Positions 17,588 to 26,962 of a stretch of 64,000 nt of DNA are shown here, in pieces; within the stretch, counting starts at the first letter, position 1; each line of letters starts with the position of its first letter. Under the pieces are notes generated by a model that saw only the letters and a program-made list of their open reading frames with translations, ran no database searches and was not told the DNA's origin. The position numbers and the translations under genes are program-made. The stretch is from JAGQRJ01 sp041402045 (GTDB lineage: Bacteria; Planctomycetota; J058). The DNA is taken from assembly GCA_041402045.1 (NCBI GenBank), contig JAWKSZ010000015.1, positions 76,587 to 140,586 of the forward strand. The letters run 5' to 3'.

Positions 17588-18445
17588 ATGAGCACCCGCG
17601 ACGCGATCGACGCGCTGGACGCCTGGCTGCGCGAGCAGCCCCCGGCGGAGCTCCTGCCCCGCGCGCGAGCCGAGGCCCTGCTCCGCGCCTGGCGCGAGGA
17701 CGACGCGTTCTTCACGCGCTTCCGTCCCCGCTTCGAGGCGGCCTGGGACAAGGCCAGCGAGACCTGGGCCACCGAGACGCGCTCCCTCGAGGAGCTGCTC
17801 TCCCCCGAGGCCAAGGCTCGCCTGCTGGACGCCGCCGCCAACTTCGAGCCCGACCGCGAAGCCCTGAGCGCGTTCATGCGCTCTCCCGCGGTCGAGGAGA
17901 GCCTGGGCGACGTGCTCTACAACGGGATCCAGGAGTTCTTCCGCCGGGTAGACCTCCTGGGCGGGTTCGTCGACAAGCTCCCCGTCCTCGGCGGGATCCA
18001 GCGCCGCGTGCGCGCCGCGTTCAAGGACGAGGTCGAGGGTCGGCTCGAGGGCCAGATCAAGAGCTTCCTCGGCGGCTTCAGCGGCCGCGCGGTGGAGCGC
18101 CTGATCCAGCACGTGCTCTCTCCCGAGAAGCGCGCCGGCTTCCAGGAGGCCCAGCGCAGCCTGGCCGAGCACATGCTCCAGCGCCCGCTGAAGTCCCTGC
18201 TCCCCGACGCCGCCGCCCGCGCCCGCGCCCGCGACGCCCTGTGGGACGCCCTGCGCAGCGCCGCGCTCAAGGACGAGTCCGAGCTCCTCGAGCGGCTCTA
18301 CGAGGCCCAGGACGCGACCACCGTCGGCGACTGGCTGTGGTCGTCCGACGACGTGCGCGCCCTGGGCGCCGAGCTCCTCGAGCGCTTCTTCCAGAGCCCG
18401 GGCGGCGCCCCCTTCCGTCCGGAGGCCTGCCCGCCCCAGGCGTAG
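17588..18445 (+). CDS. Unknown helical protein
   Basis: A 285-aa protein I do not recognise. It is hydrophilic and almost wholly alpha-helical, with no signal peptide or clear membrane helix. Mid-protein segments (SLGDVLYNGIQEFFRRVDLLGGFVDKLPVLGGIQRRV and KSFLGGFSGRAVERLIQHVLS) are amphipathic and Gly-punctuated, as in proteins that contact membranes. The ATG at 17588 lies two bases after queE, so it is cotranscribed with it, but nothing links it to queuosine. Confidence 0.8.
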   Translation: MSTRDAIDALDAWLREQPPAELLPRARAEALLRAWREDDAFFTRFRPRFEAAWDKASETWATETRSLEELLSPEAKARLLDAAANFEPDREALSAFMRSPAVEESLGDVLYNGIQEFFRRVDLLGGFVDKLPVLGGIQRRVRAAFKDEVEGRLEGQIKSFLGGFSGRAVERLIQHVLSPEKRAGFQEAQRSLAEHMLQRPLKSLLPDAAARARARDALWDALRSAALKDESELLERLYEAQDATTVGDWLWSSDDVRALGAELLERFFQSPGGAPFRPEACPPQA

Positions 18446-18465
18446 CCAGGGCGGGAGGACGAGCC

Positions 18466-20076
18466 CTAGCTGTGGAGGTCGCCGCCGATCTTGTCGCTGG
18501 CGATCTGCTCGAGCTCCTCCTCCGCGTCCAGGGCGTGGAGTTCAGCGTCGCTGTAGAAGCGGCCCAGGAGGATGCGCAGCGGGACCAGGAGCGCGATCAG
18601 CACCGGGAACAGGATCCCGACCTTGCTCGTCTTCAGGATCCAGAGCGCGACCAGCGCCCCGGCCTGCACCGCCGTGAACAGGTGGATCTTGGCGTGGCGC
18701 ACGACGGTCACGTAGTGGGTCTGGGGGTAGAGCTTGGGGTCGGTGACCCAGAGGGTGACCCGGTCCCAGAACTGATTCCCGCCCAGGGTGTTGAAGCCCA
18801 TGAACAGGAACAGGCCGAACAGCACGGACATGGGGATCATTTTGATCAGCCCCAGGAACAGGATCGAGACGCCGATCAGCAGGTGGATCGAGAGCCCCGA
18901 GACCCGGTTCTCGCGCACCGAGTCGATCACCTCCTTCTTCACGCCGCCGACCTCGACGACCTTGACCGTGGCCAGGCTGCGCACGTGGTTCAGCGCGTGC
19001 ACCGTCGCCGCCACGATCCAGGGCAAGGCCAGGAGCGAGCAGGCGGCAATGATCAGCCCGACCACCAGCAGGTCCAGGTGGTAGGCCGGGCCCTTGGCCA
19101 GCTTGTTCGTGGGGGAGTTGACCAGGCGGGTCGTAATGTTCTGGTCCAGGAACAACAGGATCGTGGCCATGAGCGCCGGCAGCGCCGCGGCGAAGATCGC
19201 CCAGGTGGGGACGGCGAACAGGTCGACCACCCACGGGCGCCCCGAGGTCGTCCCGAACTCGGTCGGGATCTTCGGGGCGGCGAGCTCGATCGAGGGCATG
19301 GTCAGCGCGACGCCGGTCATGGCCGCGATCGCGATCGCGGGGCCGAAGTCCGAGAGGAAGTTGCGCATGCCCTCCCACAGGAAGCGGGTCTGGGCCGCGG
19401 TCTTGAGCTGCTTGCTCACGAGGTACGTCCCCAGGCTGAGCACCATGCCCAGGAGGGCCGGCGAGTAGTCGCCGCCGGCCTCGACCTCGGTGAACGGCAG
19501 GGCCATGTCCTTCACCGCCTCGACCACGAAGATCACCGCGATCAACGCCGCGAAGATCTCGTCGGTGAAGCGGGTGAAGAAGCGCATGAGCGCGCTGGCG
19601 TCGCACACGGACAGCAGCACGAGGAACCCGCCCGACCACAGCCCGGTCCAGGCGTAGGTCGAGAGGAAGTCGATCTCGAGGTCTTCGCAGGCCATGTAGA
19701 GCAGCCCGGTGAAGATCACGATCGGCCCCGTGCCTCCCAGGATCGTGAGCGGCTGACCGCCGAAGACCGCGAACACGACCCCGCCCACCGCCGTGGCCAG
19801 GATCATCTCCGACACGCCGATCTGCCCGTTCGTCACGACCTCGGTCAAGCCGCCGAACGCGATCGCGTTGGCCAGGCAGGCGAAGAACAGGAACAGCGTC
19901 GAGGCCAGGACCTTGGGGTGGATCCCTTGCTTGTAGTCGTCGAGGTAGAGGGGCAGGCGCCGCCGGAGGTCGTTGCGCAGGCCTCCCGCGAAGCGGCGCG
20001 TCCAGGTCAGGCCGTCGTCGAGGGGTGGGGTCTGGGCTGCAGCGTCAGGGCCGGAGGGGTGCTCGGGGTTCGTCAT
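18466..20076 (-). CDS. SLC4-type bicarbonate/anion transporter, membrane domain only
   Basis: A 536-aa polytopic membrane protein with about 12-14 helices. It matches the eukaryotic Band 3/SLC4 bicarbonate transporter membrane domain: AFGGLTEVVTNGQIGVSEMILATAVGGVVFAVFGGQPL..GGTGPIVIF near residues 75-125, and the hallmark FLDQNITTRLVN with KGPAYHLDLLVVG further on. The large cytoplasmic N-domain of animal proteins is absent. It probably moves bicarbonate, borate or another anion across the inner membrane. The C-terminal tail is acidic. SLC4 members are uncommon in bacteria. It is transcribed alone. Confidence 0.88.
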   Translation of the reverse strand: MTNPEHPSGPDAAAQTPPLDDGLTWTRRFAGGLRNDLRRRLPLYLDDYKQGIHPKVLASTLFLFFACLANAIAFGGLTEVVTNGQIGVSEMILATAVGGVVFAVFGGQPLTILGGTGPIVIFTGLLYMACEDLEIDFLSTYAWTGLWSGGFLVLLSVCDASALMRFFTRFTDEIFAALIAVIFVVEAVKDMALPFTEVEAGGDYSPALLGMVLSLGTYLVSKQLKTAAQTRFLWEGMRNFLSDFGPAIAIAAMTGVALTMPSIELAAPKIPTEFGTTSGRPWVVDLFAVPTWAIFAAALPALMATILLFLDQNITTRLVNSPTNKLAKGPAYHLDLLVVGLIIAACSLLALPWIVAATVHALNHVRSLATVKVVEVGGVKKEVIDSVRENRVSGLSIHLLIGVSILFLGLIKMIPMSVLFGLFLFMGFNTLGGNQFWDRVTLWVTDPKLYPQTHYVTVVRHAKIHLFTAVQAGALVALWILKTSKVGILFPVLIALLVPLRILLGRFYSDAELHALDAEEELEQIASDKIGGDLHS

Positions 20077-20178
20077 GGGGTGTCCGTGGGCGCCGGGGAG
20101 CCGGCGCGGTCGTGGGGGTGGTGTGCGTGGAGCAGGCGAGGCCTGCGCGCCGTGAGCGGCGACCGAGGTCGCGCGCGT

Positions 20179-20202
20179 CCCGAGCGCGCCGACGCGCTCG
20201 GG
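20179..20202. other. Stem-loop in the long leader of the SLC4 gene
   Basis: CCCGAGCGCG, a 4-base loop and its exact complement form a 10-bp stem about 100 bases upstream of the transporter start. Several weaker inverted repeats surround it in the 280-base gap. It could be a terminator of the small upstream minus-strand gene or a leader structure. Confidence 0.45.
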
Positions 20203-20354
20203 CGCTGCGCGGGGCCGACGCCCCGCGCCGCGACGGCTCGAAGAGGGTGTCCGCGGCCAGCGCGCTCGAGGCGCGCCCGGCCCGGGCCAGGGTCAGGAGC
20301 CACGGGGGCTCCGGAGTCACGGGGCGCCGGTCGCGCCTCCGCGGAGGTCGAGCG

Positions 20355-20648
20355 CTAGCAGCGAGGCGGGCGGCTCCAGCCCACGGAGACCCCAGCGGGG
20401 CGCGCGAGCGGCTGGAGCCCGCGCTGAGCGGACGCGGCGGCAGGGACGCGCGGCGTCGACGCCGGATCGAGGGGCTGTCGCCGGCGCGTCTCCTTGCGCG
20501 GCGCCTCGCGGACGAGCGCGTCGCTGCCGACGACCTCCTCCGCGCTGACGTCGCCCTCCGCAGCGGGCGTCAGCATGCCCACCCCCTGGCCCGCGGCCAG
20601 GAAGGCGAGGAACAGGGTCACGACGAGGAGGCGGAGGAGCGCGGGCAT
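20355..20648 (-). CDS. Small secreted protein, unknown
   Basis: A 97-aa protein starting with an apparent signal peptide (MPALLRLLVVTLFLAFLAAGQG) and continuing with a short, Pro/Arg-rich, poorly structured tail. No family is recognised. No good ribosome site precedes the ATG at 20648, so the evidence for expression is the signal-like N-terminus alone. It lies between the carboxypeptidase-regulatory-like gene and the SLC4 gene, all on the same strand. Confidence 0.4.
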   Translation of the reverse strand: MPALLRLLVVTLFLAFLAAGQGVGMLTPAAEGDVSAEEVVGSDALVREAPRKETRRRQPLDPASTPRVPAAASAQRGLQPLARPAGVSVGWSRPPRC

Positions 20649-20740
20649 GGAGGCACGATTGTGCGGGTCCGAGCCGCCCTCGTCAAACACCCGCAGCGAA
20701 CCGGGGACGCGTCGCCGCGACGAACGCCGGCGCCGCGCGC

Positions 20741-22345
20741 TCAGGGCACGCGCAGCTCGGGCGCCTCGACCTCGTCGCCGGGGCGCACCTCGACCTGGAC
20801 CTGGACCGCGCCGGAGCCGACGGTGTAGCGCCCGGGCACCAGCTCGCGCAGGGCGTAGGACCCTGCCGAGGACGTGCGCGCCTCGAAGGGCACGACCTCG
20901 CCGGTGTCCTTGCGCAGGGTGATCGAGAGCGGAGCCCCCGCCTTGGGCTGACCCTCGCCGTCCTTGACCACGCCGCGCAGCGCGCCCAGGCGCTGGAGGG
21001 TGAAGTCGGCGACCAGGGCCGAGCCGGTGAAGGTCTTGCGCACGAAGCCCTGCTCGTGGCCCGGGGCGTGCACCGAGAGCTCGAAGTCGCCCATGTCCAG
21101 GCCGCGCAGGGCGTAGCCGCCCTGGTCGTCGGTGAGCGCGGTGGTGCCGCGGTAGCCGACCTTGGCCCCGGGGATCGGGCGGCCCGTGTCGTCGCGCACG
21201 ATCCCGCGCAGGGCGACCGCCAGCTCGCCGAGCTCGAGGTCCAGGGACTGGCTCGCGCCGGGCTCGAGGGTCACCCCGGTCCAGTGCCCGACCTGGTGGT
21301 CCCCGGGGATCGGGAGCTCGACCCGCAGGCGCAGCTCCCCCGGGGGCAGCTCGAGGGCGTAGGCGAGGGTCGCGTCGAGCTGGAGCCCGCGCACGATCCT
21401 GCGGCCCCAGCCCGGAGGCTCGGGGTCGTTCTCCCGCGGCTCGGAGCGGACCTCGATCACGATCCGGGCGTCGATCGGGAACGCGAGGCGCAGGCTCGCC
21501 GGGAGCCCGACGCGGCCTGCGAGGCTCGAGGGCCGGGGCACCCGGAGCGTGCCCACGTCGTGGCGCTGCCCCGGGGCGAGGGTGAAGTAGCTGGGCGCCG
21601 ACTCGCTGGGGCCCAGGCGCCCGCGCAGCGCGTAGCGCCCCGCGGGGAGCTCGAACGCGAAGCGCCCGTCGGGCCTGAGCTGGGCCTGCGCTCGGTCGAG
21701 CACCGCGTGTCCCTGCTGGTCGGCGTTGACGAGCACCAGCTCCCCCTCGCCCAGGCCCTGCCCGGCGTCGTCGAGGAGCGCGCCCTCGAGCCAGGCGGGC
21801 TCGCCGCTGTGCTGGAACTGGAAGGTGACCGCGCTCCCGCCGGGGAGAGCGGGGCGCCAGTCGAGGCGCAGCCCGGTGGCGTGGCTCGCCGCGACCGAGA
21901 GCGTGAGCCCCTGGGGCACCGGGACCTCGACGGTCCCGTCCCCGCCGGTGCGCCACTCGCCGCCGGACCCGTCGCTGAAGCGCCCGAGCACCGTGGCGCC
22001 GGGCAAGGGCTCACCGTCGAGCAGGCAGCGCACCTGCAGCGCCCCCGCGTTGGCGTGGGCCCCGACCTCCGGGGCGGGCGGGGTCCCCGCCGGGCGCTGG
22101 GGGCCCTGCGTCGCGCCGCCCGACGCGGGGTCCTGAGGCGTCTCGACGACCGGGGCGGGAGCGGGACGCTCCAGAGGCTGCGCCTGCGGCGGACGCCGCG
22201 GCCCCCGACGCCGGGCGCGGGGGGCCTCGGCGCCCTCGCTCACGACCTCCTCGCGGCTGCGCTCGCCGCTCACGACGAAGAACAGCCCGCCGCCCACGGC
22301 GAGCACGAGCAGCGCTCCCAGGGCGAGGGCGACCTGCTTGTTCAC
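20741..22345 (-). CDS. Membrane-anchored carboxypeptidase-regulatory-like repeat protein
   Basis: A 534-aa protein with an N-terminal membrane anchor (residues 5-26), a long Pro/Arg/Ala linker and then several beta-sandwich domains of the CarboxypepD_reg type. Examples are GIVRDDTGRPIPGAKVGYRGTTALTDDQGGYALRGL and GVVKDGEGQPKAGAPLSI..SSAGSYALREL. These transthyretin-like domains are structural modules of surface proteins; no catalytic domain is present. The GTG start overlaps the stop of the DUF368 gene as GTGA, so both are made together. A related larger protein lies at 49019-51094. Confidence 0.85.
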   Translation of the reverse strand: MNKQVALALGALLVLAVGGGLFFVVSGERSREEVVSEGAEAPRARRRGPRRPPQAQPLERPAPAPVVETPQDPASGGATQGPQRPAGTPPAPEVGAHANAGALQVRCLLDGEPLPGATVLGRFSDGSGGEWRTGGDGTVEVPVPQGLTLSVAASHATGLRLDWRPALPGGSAVTFQFQHSGEPAWLEGALLDDAGQGLGEGELVLVNADQQGHAVLDRAQAQLRPDGRFAFELPAGRYALRGRLGPSESAPSYFTLAPGQRHDVGTLRVPRPSSLAGRVGLPASLRLAFPIDARIVIEVRSEPRENDPEPPGWGRRIVRGLQLDATLAYALELPPGELRLRVELPIPGDHQVGHWTGVTLEPGASQSLDLELGELAVALRGIVRDDTGRPIPGAKVGYRGTTALTDDQGGYALRGLDMGDFELSVHAPGHEQGFVRKTFTGSALVADFTLQRLGALRGVVKDGEGQPKAGAPLSITLRKDTGEVVPFEARTSSAGSYALRELVPGRYTVGSGAVQVQVEVRPGDEVEAPELRVP

Positions 22346-23370
22346 GCGCCCTCCTCCAGGCTCTTGCCCTTGCGCTGGGCGTAGAGGTCGAGGGCCACGA
22401 TCCCCACCGCGCCGAGGACGACCATGGCCAGCGCGCCGAACCCGACGCCGTCGAGGCTCGGGAGCTGGTGGCCCGTGCTCCCCTCGAACACCTGCTTGCC
22501 CCGGACCTCGACGAAGGTCCGCTGCTGGAACGGCCACAGGAGCCACAAGGAGCCCACGAGCAGCCCCGTCATGAACGCCAGCGTCGCGCGCTCGTAGCGC
22601 TCGAGCAGCCAGTGCAGGAGCCGCGAGAAGAGCACGATCCCGGTCACGCAGCCCAGGCCGAACGGGCCCACGATCTGCACCAGCGCCTCCCAGCGCGCGC
22701 TCCAGGAGCCGTCCGCCGGGTGCAGGAGGTCGCTGACCCCGCCCAGGATCCGCTCGTACTGCCGCAGCAGCAGGAGCAGGAACGAGCCCGAGACCCCGGG
22801 GAGGATCATGGCGCAGATCGCCACGGCGCCGCAGAGGAAGGTGAACCAGGGCGTGCGCGGCGTGGCGCCCTTGACCCCCAGCGAGAGGCCGAGCGCCAGC
22901 CCGACCCCTACCCCGAAGGCCAGGATCCAGGTCCCGCGCAGGCCGTCTTGGATCAGGTCCCGGGCGAGGATCACCGCGCTCCCGGCGACGAGGCCGAAGA
23001 ACAGGCCGTAGGTCACGGTGGCCGAGTCCGGCCGCACGAGCAGCTCGGGGAGCTTGATCCCCTTGAGGCACACCACGATCCCCAGGGCCTGGCCGATCCC
23101 CACCAGGAGCAACAGGCGCCAGCCGAGGTCGCGCTGCAGCTTGCTCCAGCGCCGCCCGCCGAGGTCCTTGAGCGCGTCGACCCCGAAGGACTTCACCGCG
23201 GCGATCAGGCGCGGATAGATCCCCAGGATCAAGGCCATGGTCCCGCCGGAGACGCCGGGGATCACCTCGGCGGCGCCCATGGCCGAGCCCCGGGCGATCA
23301 ACCCCGGGGCCTCGCTCCAGTCCGCCCCGCCGGGGCGCGAGAACGTTCGTTCTGCCGCTTCGTCCGTCAC
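22342..23370 (-). CDS. DUF368 membrane protein, undecaprenyl-phosphate translocase family
   Basis: A 342-aa integral membrane protein with about nine helices. The duplicated family motif is visible twice: GAAEVIPGVSGGTMALILGIYPRLI near residues 32-56 and AMILPGVSGSFLLLLLRQYE in the second half. DUF368 proteins (PopT) recycle the lipid carrier undecaprenyl phosphate across the inner membrane for cell-wall and surface polysaccharide synthesis; that is family knowledge. It is translationally coupled to the carboxypeptidase-regulatory-like gene downstream. Confidence 0.93.
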   Translation of the reverse strand: MTDEAAERTFSRPGGADWSEAPGLIARGSAMGAAEVIPGVSGGTMALILGIYPRLIAAVKSFGVDALKDLGGRRWSKLQRDLGWRLLLLVGIGQALGIVVCLKGIKLPELLVRPDSATVTYGLFFGLVAGSAVILARDLIQDGLRGTWILAFGVGVGLALGLSLGVKGATPRTPWFTFLCGAVAICAMILPGVSGSFLLLLLRQYERILGGVSDLLHPADGSWSARWEALVQIVGPFGLGCVTGIVLFSRLLHWLLERYERATLAFMTGLLVGSLWLLWPFQQRTFVEVRGKQVFEGSTGHQLPSLDGVGFGALAMVVLGAVGIVALDLYAQRKGKSLEEGA

Positions 23371-23462
23371 GCCGCGACGATAGCAGGCCCGCTCCCCCTC
23401 GACCGGGGTCGACGTGCGACGGCCAGAGGGGGTGGCTACGCTGACGACGGAGCGAGGGTCAC

Positions 23463-24638
23463 ATGCCTACCCACATGGCCGTCGGGCACGCAGCGACGGG
23501 GGACGGACGAACCCAGGGAGTCGCTGCGGCGACCCAGGCCCGGGAGGCCCTCGGACGCGAGCCGCTGTTCGGGATCGTGTTCGCCACGAGCCAGGTCGAC
23601 CTCGCGGCGCTCAGCGCCGGGGTCGCCGAGGTCCTGGGGGACGTGCCCTTCATTGGCTGCTCGACCGCGGGCGAGTTCACGACCGGCCACGTCTCGGCGG
23701 GCGGCACCGCGGTGACCCTCGTCGCCAGCGACGCCCTGGGGGTCGCGGTCGCCTCGGCCGAGGGCCTGCGCAGCAACACCCCCCGCGCCGTGCGGAGCCT
23801 CGCCCAGGGCCTGCGCACGCCGCACCGCGCCCCGCCGCCGGGGGCCGCGCACGGCACCGTGCTCCTGCTCTGCGACGGCATGGCGGGCAACGGCGAGGGC
23901 CTCGTGGACGCCCTGGCCATGGAGCTGGGCGCGGCGGTGGCGATCACCGGCGGCGCCGCCGGCGACGACGCGGCCTTCAAGGAGACCGAGGTCTTCGTGG
24001 GCTCGCGGGTGCTCAAGGACGCCGTGGTCGGGATCCAGCTCACGAGCGCGCGGCCCCTGGGCGTCGGCGTGCACCACGGCTGGTGCGCCGCCTCGGCGCC
24101 GGGGGAGGTGACCGCCGCCGAGGGCGCGACCCTGATCGCGATCGACGGCAAGCCCGCGATCGAGTTCTATCGGGCCTACGCCGAGAAGATCGGGTTCGAG
24201 CTGACCCCCGAGAACCAGAACCAGTTCGTGTTCACCCACGAGCTGGGGCTCGTGCTCATGAACGGCGAGCTCAAGGTGCGCGCGCCCCTGAGCGTGAACC
24301 CCGACGGCTCGATCCACTGCGCGACCGAGGTCCCGGTGGGGCAGACCGTGCGCGTGGTCGAGGGCGACCACGACGCGATCGTGGCCGCCGCGCGCCAGGC
24401 CGCCGAGCAAGCGGTCAAGGGCCTCGGCGGCGCCAAGGCCGCGGGCGCGATCGTGTTCGACTGCGTAGCGCGCAAGCTGGTCCTCGGCGACGCCTTCGCG
24501 CGCGAGGTCCAGGCCTTCGAGGAGGTGGTCGGCGCTCCGGTCCTGGGCTTCAACACCTACGGCGAGATCGCCCGGGTGCGCGGTCAGCTCTCGGGGTTCC
24601 ACAACACGACCGCCGTGGTCGTCGCGCTCCCGGCCTGA
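23463..24638 (+). CDS. FIST-domain sensory protein
   Basis: A 391-aa cytoplasmic protein with FIST_N (LFGIVFATSQVDLAALSAGVAEVLGDVPFIGCSTAGEFT) and FIST_C (FYRAYAEKIGFELTPEN..; VLGFNTYGEIA) domains. FIST domains are thought to sense small ligands, possibly amino acids, and feed them into kinases. The stop is two bases before the start of the V4R histidine kinase, so the two probably form a sensor-kinase complex. The ATG at 23463 was chosen; a second ATG follows four codons later. No signal peptide is present. Confidence 0.92.
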   Translation: MPTHMAVGHAATGDGRTQGVAAATQAREALGREPLFGIVFATSQVDLAALSAGVAEVLGDVPFIGCSTAGEFTTGHVSAGGTAVTLVASDALGVAVASAEGLRSNTPRAVRSLAQGLRTPHRAPPPGAAHGTVLLLCDGMAGNGEGLVDALAMELGAAVAITGGAAGDDAAFKETEVFVGSRVLKDAVVGIQLTSARPLGVGVHHGWCAASAPGEVTAAEGATLIAIDGKPAIEFYRAYAEKIGFELTPENQNQFVFTHELGLVLMNGELKVRAPLSVNPDGSIHCATEVPVGQTVRVVEGDHDAIVAAARQAAEQAVKGLGGAKAAGAIVFDCVARKLVLGDAFAREVQAFEEVVGAPVLGFNTYGEIARVRGQLSGFHNTTAVVVALPA

Positions 24639-24640
24639 CG

Positions 24641-26500
24641 GTGAAGGCCGACGACCTCAGCCTCGAGGGGTTGCTGACCCCCGACCCGGACGAGGGGCTG
24701 CTACGGATCAAGGGCGACCGGGTGCTGCTGGCCGACGTCGCCGCGACCTACCGCCTGGCCGAGGAGCTGGCCGAGACCCTGGGCACCGCCGGAGCCCGCG
24801 GCGTGCTCGCGCGCTACGGCTACCAGAGCGGCTACCAGGACGCCGTGCGCTTGCGCACCCACTTCCCCTGGAGCTCTGAGCAGGAGTGGCTCCTGGCCGC
24901 GGCGCGCACCCGCACGATCCTCGGGTTCGCGCGGGTCGAGCTGCGCGAGGTCGTGGTCGACCGCGCGCAGGGCGTGTTCCGGGTCGAGGCCCGGGCCACG
25001 AACGCCTTCGAGGCCGAGGCCCACAAGCAGCGCCTGGGGCCTGGTCCCGAGCCCGTGTGCCACCGCCTGGCCGGCTACCTCACCGGCTACGCCAGCGCGT
25101 TCTTCGGCGACGAGGTCCTGTTCATAGAGGAGTCCTGCGCCGCGAGCTCCGACGACGCGCACACCTGCCGCTTCGTGGGCCGGCTCAAGGCCGAGTGGGG
25201 GCCCCGGGGCGCCGAGGTCGGGCGGCGCTACCAGCGCGACGCGATCGGCGAACGCCTCGCGAGCCGCGACCGGGAGGTCTTCGCCCAGGCGGTCACGATC
25301 CGCGAACAAGAGCTCGAGCTCGCGGCCAAGGCCAAGCTCGAGGAGGCCAGCCGGCTCAAGAACGAGTTCCTCGCGAACATTTCCCACGAGCTGCGCACGC
25401 CCTTGAACTCGATCATTGGCTACACCGACCTGCTCCTGACCAAGCTCGGCGCCAAGCTGCCCAAGACCCCCCAGCGCAACCTCGAGCGGATCCTGAGCAA
25501 CGCCGAGCACCTCCTGGGGCTGATCAACAGCGTGCTCGATATCTCGAAGATCGAGGCCGGGCGCCTCGAGCTGCGCCCCGAGGCCGTCGAGCTCCCGCCG
25601 CTGCTCGAGCGCTGCCTGGCCGACGCCCGAGTGCTGCTCGCCGAGCGCCCGGTGAAGCTCCAGCGCGAGCCCCTGCCCCCGGACTTGCCCCTGCTCTTCG
25701 CCGACCCGCTGCGGCTCAAGCAGTGCCTGACCAACGTGCTCGGCAACGCGGCCAAGTTCACCGACCAGGGCGAGATCCGGGTGCGGGTGCGCGTGTTCCA
25801 GGCGCGCCGCGACGGAGAGGACCAGCCCTTCGTCTCGATCGCGGTCACGGACACGGGCCCCGGGATCGCCCCCGCCGACCAGCAGGTGATCTTCGAGCCC
25901 TTCCGCCAGGTCGACGCCTCCAGCAGCCGCCAGCACGAGGGCACGGGGCTCGGGCTCCCGATCGTGCGGCAGCTCATGGGCCTCATGGGCGGCGAGGTCC
26001 GGCTCTCGAGCAGCCTCGGCGCCGGCTCGACCTTCACCCTCGTCGTGCCCACCCGCACCGCCGAGGCCCCGACCCCCGCGGAGGCACCGAGCGCCGCGCC
26101 GTCCGCGCCCTCGGACGCGCTGCGGGTGCTGGTGATCGACGACGACCCCGACTACCTCGCGATCCTGCGCGAGCAGCTGGCCGACGCCCCCGGGGCCCTC
26201 GCCGGCTGCGTGCTCGAGAGCGAGCTCTCCCCGGTCGAGGGGATCGCCGCCGCCCGGCACCTGCCCCCGGACGTGATCCTGCTCGACCTCAAGCTGCCCG
26301 ACGTCGACGGGCGCGAGGCGCTGCGCCTGCTGCGCGACGACCCCCGCACCCGCCACGTCCCGATCGTGATCGCCTCGGTGCGCGACGACCTGCGCGAGAC
26401 CCTGAGCGAGGGCGCCTTCGCCGCGCTGGAGAAGCCGCTCCAGCGCGCGCAGCTCCTGGAGGTGCTCGAGCGCGCCGTGCGCAGCGAGCGGACGCCGTGA
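24641..26500 (+). CDS. Hybrid histidine kinase with XylR_N/V4R ligand-binding domain
   Basis: A 619-aa soluble kinase. Residues 18-110 resemble the XylR_N domain (GDRVLLADVAATYRLAEELAETLG..YQSGYQDAV). Residues 138-190 form a V4R domain (CHRLAGYLTGYASAFFGDEVLFIEESC..CRF), a small-molecule-binding module. A coiled linker leads to HisKA with His249 in NISHELRTPLNSIIGYTDLL, then HATPase_c (NVLGNAAKFT, DTGPGI, GTGLGLPI), and a C-terminal receiver (LVIDDDPD, phosphoacceptor in ILLDLKLPD). The GTG start is directly after the FIST gene; the stop overlaps the next response regulator as GTGA. Confidence 0.93.
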   Translation: MKADDLSLEGLLTPDPDEGLLRIKGDRVLLADVAATYRLAEELAETLGTAGARGVLARYGYQSGYQDAVRLRTHFPWSSEQEWLLAAARTRTILGFARVELREVVVDRAQGVFRVEARATNAFEAEAHKQRLGPGPEPVCHRLAGYLTGYASAFFGDEVLFIEESCAASSDDAHTCRFVGRLKAEWGPRGAEVGRRYQRDAIGERLASRDREVFAQAVTIREQELELAAKAKLEEASRLKNEFLANISHELRTPLNSIIGYTDLLLTKLGAKLPKTPQRNLERILSNAEHLLGLINSVLDISKIEAGRLELRPEAVELPPLLERCLADARVLLAERPVKLQREPLPPDLPLLFADPLRLKQCLTNVLGNAAKFTDQGEIRVRVRVFQARRDGEDQPFVSIAVTDTGPGIAPADQQVIFEPFRQVDASSSRQHEGTGLGLPIVRQLMGLMGGEVRLSSSLGAGSTFTLVVPTRTAEAPTPAEAPSAAPSAPSDALRVLVIDDDPDYLAILREQLADAPGALAGCVLESELSPVEGIAAARHLPPDVILLDLKLPDVDGREALRLLRDDPRTRHVPIVIASVRDDLRETLSEGAFAALEKPLQRAQLLEVLERAVRSERTP

Positions 26501-26955
26501 GCCAGGTGCTGGTGGTCGACGACAACGAGCACAACCGGGAATACGCCCGGCAGGTGCTCGCCGGCCGCTGGCGCGTGCGCAGCGCCGAGGGCGGCCAGGA
26601 GGCCCTGGACCTGGTGGCCGCGGACCCCCCGCTGCTCGTGCTGCTCGACCTCTCCATGCCCGAGGTCGACGGCTGGGAGGTGCTGCGCCAGCTCAAGGCC
26701 GACCAGCGCACCCAGGAGATCCCGGTGATCGCCTGCTCGGCCCACGCCATGGCCGGCGACCGCGAGCGCGGGCTCCAGGCCGGGTTCAGCGAGTACCTCA
26801 CCAAGCCCTACCGCGCCGAGCAGCTCCTGGCCTGCGTGAGCGCGTTCCTGGGCGAGGCCGCCCCGGGCGCGGGCGGCCTCGACGACGAAGACGACGACTG
26901 GGGCGACGACGCGTGGTCCCTCGACGACGACGCCTGGAACGAAGAAGGAGAGTGA
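26497..26955 (+). CDS. Response regulator, receiver domain with acidic tail
   Basis: A 152-aa protein with a complete receiver: VVDDNEHNR acidic pocket, phosphoacceptor in LVLLDLSMPEVDG, conserved Ser in IACSAHA and Lys in LTKPY. The last ~30 residues are strongly acidic (DDEDDDWGDDAW...), an unusual tail that could bind a basic partner. There is no DNA-binding domain. Its GTG overlaps the kinase stop, so it is the cognate shuttle or output of the hybrid kinase. Confidence 0.93.
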   Translation: MSQVLVVDDNEHNREYARQVLAGRWRVRSAEGGQEALDLVAADPPLLVLLDLSMPEVDGWEVLRQLKADQRTQEIPVIACSAHAMAGDRERGLQAGFSEYLTKPYRAEQLLACVSAFLGEAAPGAGGLDDEDDDWGDDAWSLDDDAWNEEGE

Positions 26956-26962
26956 ACCCGCG

